Assembly (NCBI GenBank): GCA_002426495.1
Contig: DIQC01000057.1
Coordinates: forward strand, 1 to 32,245
Reading direction: 5' to 3'
DNA from: Thermacetogenium sp. UBA5472
GTDB taxonomy: Bacteria > Bacillota > DSM-12270 > Thermacetogeniales > Thermacetogeniaceae
Length of the DNA: 32,245 nt
Positions 22,757 through 29,790 of the stretch are shown here, in pieces. The stretch's first letter is position 1, and every line of letters begins with the position of its first letter. The notes beneath the pieces were generated by a model, which saw only the letters and a program-made list of their open reading frames with translations, made no database searches and was not told where the DNA came from. Position numbers and translations under genes: made by a program.

Positions 22757-23935
22757 TTAACCTCCGAGCAGCTGCAGGACCATCTGGGGCTGCTGGTTGG
22801 CTTGTGCCAGCATAGCAGTTGATGCCTGCTGCAGGATGCTCATCTTGGTGAACTCCATCATTTCAGCAGCCATATCCACATCACGGATGCGTGATTCGGC
22901 GGATGTGAGGTTTTCAGAGGCTGTGCCTAAGTTGTTGATGGTGTGTTCCAACCGGTTTTGGTAGGCACCGAGCTTGGAGCGTTCTGCAGATACACTTTCG
23001 ATCGCAGCTTGAATAGTATTAACTGCCGCTGATGCGCTTCCTTGTGAGGAAATGTCAATTCCTAGGTCTTTGTTAATTGTTGCCGCTGTTACTGTTGTAT
23101 CAGCAGGAACAGCGGTTGTTGCCTCAAGAAGTCCTGATAAATCTGCTCCATCCTTTGCTGTTGCTATAACCTTCCCTGTACTATTTAAGGCTTCCATAAC
23201 ATCCTGTTTCGTTGCTGTGATAGCGCCTGGGTCAGTAGCATCACCTGCTTCTTGTGCCAGGGTTATGGTGATCGTATTGCTTCCTTCATCAAATGTGGCA
23301 GTAGTTGCTGCCACCTCTACGGCATCTTTGTCACCCAAAGCAGTGTATGAAATTGTTATCTGAGTTTCAGTGTTGTTCTTCACGGAAAGCCCTGTTACAC
23401 CAGTGACATCAGCAGCAGTTGCTGTCGCATTATTTACCCCTAGGGCTTTGGCACTCATTTCTTCAATGCTCAATGTTATATCCTGTCCCTGATTCGCACC
23501 GATGTGGAATGTGCCTGTATAACCTGCTAACAATTTTTTTGTATTGAATTCAGTAGTATCCGAAATTCTGGAGATTTCCTGTGCTAGCTGGTCTACCTCT
23601 TTTTGCAGCTCTGCTCGGTCTGTATCATTGTTTGTGTCGTTTGCTGACTGCACAGCCAATTCCCGCATGCGCTGTAGGATGCTGTGTGTTTCATTTAATG
23701 CTCCTTCAGCTGTCTGGATCAGGGAGATGCCGTCCTGTGCATTCTTGGCAGCCTGATCTAAACCTCGAATCTGTCCCCTCATTTTCTCACTGATGGCCAG
23801 GCCTGCGGCATCATCACCTGCACGGTTGATGCGCAGTCCTGAGGACAGCTTTTCCAGGGACTTGTTGCCTAATGTCTGGTTGGCGCTCAACTGTCTGTAG
23901 GTGTTGAGTGCAGCAATATTATGGTTGATTCTCAT
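22757..23935 (-). CDS. hag: Flagellin, major filament protein
   Basis: A 392-residue flagellin. The N-terminal D0/D1 region has RINHNIAALNTYRQLSANQ, LEKLSSGLRINRAGDDAAG and MRELAVQSANDTN. The C-terminal D1/D0 region has SRIRDVDMAAEMMEFTKMSI and ends QMVLQLLGG. The middle (about 140-300) is a Thr/Ala-rich exposed domain, somewhat larger than in short Bacillus flagellins. AAGGAGGT is 7 bases before ATG 23935. A sigma-28 promoter with a roughly 109-base leader lies upstream and a strong hairpin downstream, consistent with a highly expressed monocistronic gene. Export needs FliS (19848-20231). Confidence 0.97.
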   Translation of the reverse strand: MRINHNIAALNTYRQLSANQTLGNKSLEKLSSGLRINRAGDDAAGLAISEKMRGQIRGLDQAAKNAQDGISLIQTAEGALNETHSILQRMRELAVQSANDTNNDTDRAELQKEVDQLAQEISRISDTTEFNTKKLLAGYTGTFHIGANQGQDITLSIEEMSAKALGVNNATATAADVTGVTGLSVKNNTETQITISYTALGDKDAVEVAATTATFDEGSNTITITLAQEAGDATDPGAITATKQDVMEALNSTGKVIATAKDGADLSGLLEATTAVPADTTVTAATINKDLGIDISSQGSASAAVNTIQAAIESVSAERSKLGAYQNRLEHTINNLGTASENLTSAESRIRDVDMAAEMMEFTKMSILQQASTAMLAQANQQPQMVLQLLGG

Positions 23936-23971
23936 TCATTGTACCTCCTTATTGTTTGCTTTTGAGCATCT

Positions 23972-24013
23972 GCTCACTTTAGTGGCCCCAGCAGTCAGTT
24001 GCCCGGGGTGAGC
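23972..24013 (-). promoter_or_regulatory. Hairpin in the hag 5' leader
   Basis: GCTCAC (minus strand, 24013-24008) can pair with GTGAGC (23977-23972), with an inner CCC/GGG stem, between the hag promoter and its ribosome site at about 23943. It could stabilise the leader or regulate translation. No CsrA or FliW gene is in the window to support a CsrA site. Confidence 0.4.
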
Positions 24014-24050
24014 TGCTTAGGACCTGTCTGACTTTTCTTTCTCAGTATTA

Positions 24051-24077
24051 TTATCGTCAGCGGCTTCAGGAACTTTA
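24051..24077 (-). promoter_or_regulatory. Sigma-28-type promoter of flagellin gene
   Basis: On the minus strand TAAA (24077-24074), 15 bases, then GACGATAA (24058-24051). This differs from TAAA-N15-GCCGATAA by one base. Transcription would begin near 24044. The plus-strand remainder of the 23936-24463 spacer holds only a weak promoter candidate for fliM. Confidence 0.85.
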
Positions 24078-24343
24078 GGGTAATAAAACCAGATTTAATA
24101 CAGGTGATCCACAAAAACGACAACTAGGTATAAGTAATTCCCGAAGCGGATAGTCTACCGCCCCTGGATAATCAGGCCCACAAGCAGTATGTACAAGTAA
24201 ATTTTAGAGCAGGTGGAAAATTGCCATTTGGTCGCTGAAAGGGAATATAGAAGTGTACAAATGAATTTAATTGCCGGGTTTCATATAATTAATCTTTTTA
24301 AATAGTCCTAAATTGTTGATCAATATAGGCATGATGGTATATA

Positions 24344-24372
24344 TTAGTGCTAAAGATCATTCCTGATATAAT
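24344..24372 (+). promoter_or_regulatory. Candidate SigA-type promoter of fliM-fliY
   Basis: A full TATAAT (24367-24372) preceded by TGA gives an extended -10. The -35 is poor (TTAGTG, 24344-24349, 17-base spacing). It lies about 90 bases upstream of the fliM start. The rest of the A/T-rich spacer 24078-24340 shows no gene, and no sigma-28 match was found for fliM. Confidence 0.45.
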
Positions 24373-24463
24373 TGGCTAATCACACCAGAATACGCAGCTT
24401 GTTAGTGACTACTGATTCTGTTACTGGTCGAAGATGGGGAAAGTAATTGGGAGGCGATGCTTC

Positions 24464-25453
24464 TTGGGTGAGACCCTTTCACAGGACGAAATTGATAGTT
24501 TGTTGGTAGCGCTTAATTCAGGGGAAGTAACGACCGAAGAATTAAGAGGGGAAGAAAAAGTTGTTAGGAATTATGATTTTCGGCATCCGAACAAGTTTTC
24601 TAAGGAGCAAATGAGTTTTCTTCAATTGATTTATGATAACTTCGCCCGGGCTATTACTAGCTTCCTCTCAGCGAAACTAAGGCTATCTGTTCAGATATCG
24701 GTCATCTCTATCGAGCAGGTGACCTATGGAGAGTTTACCAACTCTATATCCGCTCCCTCGATAATGGTTATTCATGACATGAATCCCCTTCATGGTGAGG
24801 GGATTATGGAAATCCAACCCTCGCTGGTTTTTTGTATGCTTGATCGCTTATTGGGTGGCTGTGGGGTGGGTACTATCGAAAACCGTACTTTGACAGAGAT
24901 CGAAAGCACAATTATTAAACAATTAACCCAGCAGATGCTCGGTATATCCCGGGAGGCATGGGAAAATGTCATCGATTTGAAGCCTCACGTAGAATTAATT
25001 GAATACAATCCTCAGTTCGCCCAGATTGTTTCCCCTTCAGAAATGGTTATTTTAATTTCTTTGGCGGTAAATTTTGCTGATACTGAGGGAACTCTCAATA
25101 TTTGCCTGCCCTTTATCGTATTGGAACCGATCCTGGATAAAATGAGTGTCCACAACTGGTTTGTCAAAGGCAGTAAAGAGGACGATCCCCAACAGCGCCA
25201 TCTTCTCGAGCAGCAGATCGAATCTATGGCTGTACCAGTTACGGTTGTTCTGGGCAGGACATCTATTGTAGTAAGGGAACTGCTTGATCTTCAGGTTGGG
25301 GATGTTGTCCTCATTGATCGCAAAACAGATGAGGATATTGATGTCTATATTGACGTCTGCCGCAAGTTTACAGCAAAACCGGGACGGCGGAACAGTTATT
25401 TGGCCGCTCAAATTACTGATTTTGTGGGAAAAGGGGGAACATCATTTGAATGA
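24464..25453 (+). CDS. fliM: Flagellar motor switch protein FliM
   Basis: About 329 residues. The N-terminus ETLSQDEIDSLL is the CheY-P-binding peptide. The middle (about 40-230) is the CheC-like FliM domain, with YDFRHPNKFSKEQMSFLQLI, ARAITSFLSAKLR and a MNPLHGEGIMEIQP stretch. The C-terminal SpoA domain (about 245-320) contains VTVVLGRTSIVVRELLDLQV. TTG 24464 is chosen because GGGAGG lies 9 bases upstream and the resulting start matches the (M)xGExLSQxEID pattern of FliM. ATG 24434 is in frame but lacks a ribosome site. fliY overlaps its end by 8 bases. Confidence 0.94.
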   Translation: MGETLSQDEIDSLLVALNSGEVTTEELRGEEKVVRNYDFRHPNKFSKEQMSFLQLIYDNFARAITSFLSAKLRLSVQISVISIEQVTYGEFTNSISAPSIMVIHDMNPLHGEGIMEIQPSLVFCMLDRLLGGCGVGTIENRTLTEIESTIIKQLTQQMLGISREAWENVIDLKPHVELIEYNPQFAQIVSPSEMVILISLAVNFADTEGTLNICLPFIVLEPILDKMSVHNWFVKGSKEDDPQQRHLLEQQIESMAVPVTVVLGRTSIVVRELLDLQVGDVVLIDRKTDEDIDVYIDVCRKFTAKPGRRNSYLAAQITDFVGKGGTSFE

Positions 25454-26492
25454 TCATAGTCTAAGTCAAGATGAAATCGATAACCTCCTTAAAGGGGGGA
25501 GTACAAAAGAAGATGTGTCCTTGACAGACATGGAGTTGGACACCATAGGGGAGTTGTTTAATATTTCCATGGGCACCGCTGCTACGACTCTTAGTGAACT
25601 GATAGGAAAAAGAGTCGTAATCACCACTCCGCGTATTACCTGTACTACACTTTCTCAGCTGCAGAGCGAACATCCCCTGCCTTATGTGGTTGTGGAGATA
25701 CAATATACAGAGGGGCTGGATGGTAATAATTTACTTGTGATTAATACTAGGGATGTGGCTGTGATCGCCGACTTGATGATGGATGGTGACGGCCAACATC
25801 CAAGCGAAACACTGGATGAAATTGCTTTGAGCGCTATTGGTGAGGCCATGAATCAGATGGTCGGTTCGGGAGCAACATCGATCTCAGCAATGTTAAACAA
25901 AGGGGTAAATATCTCTCCTCCCTCTGTGCGGGTGCTGAACTTAGCAGAGGACCGGCTGGTCATCGATGAAGGCGGAGAAAAAGATGGGCAGTTGATCAAA
26001 GTGGTTTTCAGTATGTATATAGAGGATATTGTGGAAAGTGAAATGATGCAGCTGATTCCCATCAGCTTTGCCAAACAAATCAGCGGCCATCTTCTTGCTG
26101 AATTCATCGATGATGACCGACAGGAACAGCAGGGGGACTCTCAAAACCATAACCTGGGTGATTGTGTGGGGACTGGGAGCGGGGTACAGTCTCAGCATCT
26201 CACATCTACAGAGGAAACGAATGGAGCGCCCGGTAGTGACAAATTATCGATGATTCTGGATGTTCCCTTAGAAATGTTTGTGGAGTTGGGGAGAACTCAG
26301 AGAACAATCGGTGAAGTACTGCAATTGGGACGGGGAGCTATTGTCGAGTTAGGCAAGTCTGCAAATGAACCGGTGGATATATTCGTAAATGGCAAAGCGA
26401 TCGCCAAAGGGGAGATCGTGGCGATCGGTGATAATTACGGGGTTCGCATTACAGAGATATTGAATTCAGTGGAAAGAATAAAAAACCTGTGA
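25446..26492 (+). CDS. fliY: Flagellar motor switch phosphatase FliY
   Basis: About 348 residues, the Firmicute FliN-equivalent with CheY-P phosphatase activity. The N-terminus HSLSQDEIDNLLKGG is a FliM-like CheY-binding peptide. Two CheC-type phosphatase sites are visible: E36 and N39 with P62, and E133 and N136 with P158/P159. A polar linker (about 222-265, rich in Q, S, T) precedes the C-terminal SpoA/FliN domain (about 270-340), with LDVPLEMFVELGRTQRTIGE and AIVELGKSANEPVDIFVNG. TTG 25446 follows AAGGGGG; the longer frame upstream lies inside fliM. A 14-pair terminator follows the gene. Confidence 0.94.
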   Translation: MNDHSLSQDEIDNLLKGGSTKEDVSLTDMELDTIGELFNISMGTAATTLSELIGKRVVITTPRITCTTLSQLQSEHPLPYVVVEIQYTEGLDGNNLLVINTRDVAVIADLMMDGDGQHPSETLDEIALSAIGEAMNQMVGSGATSISAMLNKGVNISPPSVRVLNLAEDRLVIDEGGEKDGQLIKVVFSMYIEDIVESEMMQLIPISFAKQISGHLLAEFIDDDRQEQQGDSQNHNLGDCVGTGSGVQSQHLTSTEETNGAPGSDKLSMILDVPLEMFVELGRTQRTIGEVLQLGRGAIVELGKSANEPVDIFVNGKAIAKGEIVAIGDNYGVRITEILNSVERIKNL

Positions 26493-26525
26493 TAATTACT
26501 TAAAATAGATAGATGTAAGACAGAT

Positions 26526-26560
26526 AAAACATGGCAGCAGTTCTTGCTGCCATGTTTTGG
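26526..26560 (+). terminator. Rho-independent terminator after fliY
   Basis: AAAACATGGCAGCA (26526-26539), loop GTTCT, and TGCTGCCATGTTTT (26545-26558) make a perfect 14-pair stem ending in TTTT. It separates fliM-fliY from the chemotaxis operon, whose promoter begins 4 bases later. Confidence 0.9.
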
Positions 26561-26561
26561 T

Positions 26562-26588
26562 TAAAGAATGATCGAAAACTGCCGATAA
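26562..26588 (+). promoter_or_regulatory. Exact-consensus sigma-28 promoter of the che operon
   Basis: TAAA (26562-26565), 15 bases, GCCGATAA (26581-26588) is an exact match to the sigma-28 consensus, placed straight after the fliY terminator. The transcript would begin near 26595 and run through cheY, cheA, cheW, the receptor and cheR. Confidence 0.92.
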
Positions 26589-26670
26589 AGAGTGAAGGAA
26601 GAGGAGTAGCTATCAGTATATTACAGCTCGATCTATTATCCTCAATATAATCAAGGAGGGGCGGGCATTA

Positions 26671-27024
26671 GTGAAAATACTTGTTGTTGATGACACAGCT
26701 TTTATGAGGATCAGGTTGCAAAAAATTTTAACTGCAGCAGGGCATGAGGTTATTCAGGCAGAGAATGCGGCTGCAGCAATCAGTGCCTACCAGGAGCAGA
26801 AGCCAGATCTGGTTACTATGGATATCACAATGCCGGATATAGACGGTATTAAAGCAATTTCCCTTCTTAAGAAGGTCGATCCGGAGGTAAAGGTAATTGT
26901 AATTTCAGCAATGGGGCAGAAGTCGATGGTGGGGGAGGCTATTAAAGCCGGAGCCAAAGATTTTGTTGTAAAGCCTTTCGAGCCGGAACGCATTCTGGCA
27001 GCGGTGTCTAGGGCTGTAAGGTAA
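26671..27024 (+). CDS. cheY: Chemotaxis response regulator CheY
   Basis: A 117-residue single-domain receiver. The acid pair is D7-D8 (VVDD), the phosphorylated aspartate is D51 (TMDITMPDIDG), the switch serine lies in VISAMGQ, and the conserved lysine lies in FVVKPF. It relays the CheA signal to the switch (FliM/FliY). The start is GTG 26671 behind GGAGGGG. No output domain is present. It follows a sigma-28 promoter and precedes cheA by 72 bases. Confidence 0.95.
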   Translation: MKILVVDDTAFMRIRLQKILTAAGHEVIQAENAAAAISAYQEQKPDLVTMDITMPDIDGIKAISLLKKVDPEVKVIVISAMGQKSMVGEAIKAGAKDFVVKPFEPERILAAVSRAVR

Positions 27025-27096
27025 ATCAGATAGAGTAGAAAGTGAAGCTTTTTTAGAGGGGTGCTGGGAGAATAACAGAGGAGTGATGGACCGGAA

Positions 27097-29265
27097 ATGA
27101 TCAATGAAGAGAGACGGGAACTGATAGACTGTTTTGTCAGTGAAAGCCGCGACCTCCTAGATGAAATCGAACCACAGATTATTGAATTAGAACAAATAGT
27201 TGCAACAGCCGGGAGAATCGATAAAAGGTTACTAAATGATATTTTTCGACTCTTTCATACCCTGAAAGGGTCGGCATCATTTCTGGACTTGCAGGCCATC
27301 ATCCAGGTCACTCATCAGGCTGAAACCTTGTTCGATCTCTTTCGAAGTGGTAGGGCTATGATCACATCTGTGCATGTTGACCTCTTTTGCCAGGCTGCTG
27401 ATTTTATCAGAGGGGTGCTGGAGCAGGTGGAACGAGAGGGACATGACAATGGTTTTGAAGGGGATGCCCAGCAGATAGTGGATGCCCTGGTAGAGGCCAT
27501 TCGCTCTGTTTCCTTTGATGGTGAGCCTGTCCAAGATGAACAGGCTTTATCAGGAAATGACGAGGAGATCTATAGGGGTGAACAAGTTCCAGAGGGCATC
27601 GAAATAACTGCGGATCTGATTAAGGGTTTTGTAGATGAAGCCATGGAACTCTGTGAAGGTGCGGAATCAGCAGCCTTAAGCCTAGAGCAGTCTGCTGATG
27701 CTGACTCTGCGAGGAAGGCCTTTAGAGCATTTCACAACTTGAAGGGAAATGCTGCCTTACTCGGGTTACCTGGCATTGAAAGGGTCAGCCATCTGGCTGA
27801 AGGCATCCTCGATGGTATTATCTCCGGGAAGAGGGAGTGTGATGGTGTTGTCATCACTGTACTCCTCACTTTGATCGACTCCCTGCGCAATGGTGTTCGT
27901 CGGGTGCAGGAGGGAAAGAGCCCAGAACTGCCTGATCTAGAGCAGCTGCTCCAGTTTGTGCAGCAGGCCATAGACCTGCCTGATCTGGATTTTGAGACAG
28001 GGGAGACATCGGCTGAAAAAGGTGAAGATGAGGAAAACAGCAGCATCCAGGTACAGGGTACAGATTCGCCCTCTGCTGCTCGGGCTGATCATTACAGTGA
28101 GAGAGTACAATCCAGGAGCCAGTTTATCAAGGTGGATACCATAAAGCTTGATCAGCTCCTTGATCTGGTAGGGGAACTGGTGATAGCAGAGGCTATGGTA
28201 GCCAGTGAAGACGAGGAGCAGTCTGGGAAAGCTGTTAGGCAGCTGAATAAGGTTACCAGAGAGATACAGGAGATTGCCCTTTCTCTGCGGATGGTTCCCC
28301 TGACTACAACCTTCCGCAAGATGGTGAGGTTGGTGCGGGACCTGGCCAAAAAGGAGAATAAACAGGTGGAATTGGAGATCCGCGGTGCGGAAACTGAAGT
28401 AGATAAAACTGTAATCGAACAGATCTCTGATCCATTAGTACACCTGCTCAGAAATGCTGTTGACCATGGTATCGGAGACCCGGCAGAGCGCCGGGCTGCC
28501 GGTAAACCAGAAGTGGGCAGGGTGCTGATCGAGGCCAGGCACAGCGCTGGTGAGGTCTGGGTAATTGTTCAGGATGATGGCAAGGGTTTAGACAGAGTAA
28601 AGATTATGGAAATAGGGCTGGAAAAAGGCCTCATTACAGAGGAAGAGGCAGAAATACTTCAGGATGAGGATATATGGCAGATGATCTTTGCTCCCGGTTT
28701 TTCTACTGCCAAAGAGATATCAGATATCTCTGGGAGAGGTGTGGGGATGGATGTCGTTAAAAACAATGTTGAGAAGCTGAACGGCAGGATAGAGGTGCAC
28801 AGCACCCAAGGGCGGGGCACCACATTTATCATCCATATCCCTCTGACACTGGCCATTATCGAGGGGATGATCATCAAAGTAGGAAGTGCGCGTTATACTA
28901 TCCCCATCGGTTCTATCAAAGAATCATTCAAACCGCGCCCTTCGATGATTACCCGCACCCCAGACGGCTTGGAGATCGTGCAGCTGCGTGGGGAACTGCT
29001 GCCTGTGCTGCGTCTCCACGAACTATACCAGGTAGAGAACAACTGTCAAGAACTATCTGAGGGCATTTTGATCGCTGTCCAGAACAATGATCGGAAATGC
29101 TGCATCTTTGTTGACCAGCTGCTGGGACAGCAGCAGATCGTGATCAAGGGACTGCCTGATTATCTGGGGCATATATGCGGTATATCCGGCTGCGCGATTT
29201 TGAGTGATGGCAGTGTCAGTTTGATCCTGGATATCGCTGACCTGCTGGAAACTGTACAAGGTTAA
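27097..29265 (+). CDS. cheA: Chemotaxis histidine kinase CheA with two HPt domains
   Basis: A 722-residue CheA. The first HPt domain (about 1-130) carries H54 in LFHTLKGSASFLDL. A second HPt-like domain (about 170-285) carries H213 in FRAFHNLKGNAALLGL. No typical P2 CheY-binding domain is recognisable between them. The dimerisation domain P3 starts near 345 (DTIKLDQLLDLVGELVIAEA). The kinase domain has the N-box HLLRNAVDHGI, G1 DDGKGLD and G2 GRGVGMDVVKNN. The C-terminal CheW-like P5 domain runs from about 585 to the end. ATG 27097 follows a GGAGTGATGG site. It autophosphorylates and passes phosphate to CheY. Duplicate HPt domains are the unusual feature. Confidence 0.94.
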   Translation: MINEERRELIDCFVSESRDLLDEIEPQIIELEQIVATAGRIDKRLLNDIFRLFHTLKGSASFLDLQAIIQVTHQAETLFDLFRSGRAMITSVHVDLFCQAADFIRGVLEQVEREGHDNGFEGDAQQIVDALVEAIRSVSFDGEPVQDEQALSGNDEEIYRGEQVPEGIEITADLIKGFVDEAMELCEGAESAALSLEQSADADSARKAFRAFHNLKGNAALLGLPGIERVSHLAEGILDGIISGKRECDGVVITVLLTLIDSLRNGVRRVQEGKSPELPDLEQLLQFVQQAIDLPDLDFETGETSAEKGEDEENSSIQVQGTDSPSAARADHYSERVQSRSQFIKVDTIKLDQLLDLVGELVIAEAMVASEDEEQSGKAVRQLNKVTREIQEIALSLRMVPLTTTFRKMVRLVRDLAKKENKQVELEIRGAETEVDKTVIEQISDPLVHLLRNAVDHGIGDPAERRAAGKPEVGRVLIEARHSAGEVWVIVQDDGKGLDRVKIMEIGLEKGLITEEEAEILQDEDIWQMIFAPGFSTAKEISDISGRGVGMDVVKNNVEKLNGRIEVHSTQGRGTTFIIHIPLTLAIIEGMIIKVGSARYTIPIGSIKESFKPRPSMITRTPDGLEIVQLRGELLPVLRLHELYQVENNCQELSEGILIAVQNNDRKCCIFVDQLLGQQQIVIKGLPDYLGHICGISGCAILSDGSVSLILDIADLLETVQG

Positions 29266-29295
29266 AGAGCAAGTGTAATCAACAGGAGGTGAAGG

Positions 29296-29790
29296 ATGTT
29301 GATTGAAGACGATGTCTTGGATGCGGAACTATTGGATGATGAGGATGAAGAGGATACCCAGAAGGACAAGTTTCTTACCTTTTTTGTCGATGAGGAAGAG
29401 TATGGGATTGAGATCAGGTATGTCACAGAGATTATCAGGATGCAAAAAATAACACAAGTACCTGATGTATCTGATTTCATCAAAGGGGTGATCAATCTCC
29501 GGGGGAAGGTGATCCCTGTGATGGATGTGCGCCTTCGCTTCGGACTGGAAGAGCGTCCCTATGATAACCGCACCTGTATTATTGTGATCAATGTTGAGGA
29601 ACAGGCAGTAGGTTTGATCGTTGACCACGTTTCCGAGGTATTAGATATACCTGCCACTGAGATAGATCCACCCCCAAAAATGTACAGAGGAGTGAAGGGA
29701 CGTTTCATCCTGGGGTTGGGGAAGGTCGAAGATGGAGTAAAAATCCTGTTAAATGCCGAAAGATTTTTATTCGATGAGGAGGGGCAGTAA
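29296..29790 (+). CDS. cheW: Chemotaxis coupling protein CheW
   Basis: A 164-residue CheW linking receptors to CheA. The core begins near residue 25 with KFLTFFVDEEEYGIEI. It has the loop IKGVINLRGKVIPVMDVRLR, then VGLIVDHVSEVLDI and RFILGLGKVEDGVKILL. The first 24 residues are a strongly acidic extension (13 Asp/Glu), which most CheW proteins lack. AGGAGGTGAAGG precedes ATG 29296. It follows cheA by 30 bases and abuts the receptor gene. Confidence 0.95.
   Translation: MLIEDDVLDAELLDDEDEEDTQKDKFLTFFVDEEEYGIEIRYVTEIIRMQKITQVPDVSDFIKGVINLRGKVIPVMDVRLRFGLEERPYDNRTCIIVINVEEQAVGLIVDHVSEVLDIPATEIDPPPKMYRGVKGRFILGLGKVEDGVKILLNAERFLFDEEGQ

Noticed and set aside
25284..25445. Upstream extension of FliY within fliM
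   Set aside because: Lies entirely inside fliM codons; TTG 25446 has AAGGGGG and gives the expected SLSQDEIDNLL N-terminus.
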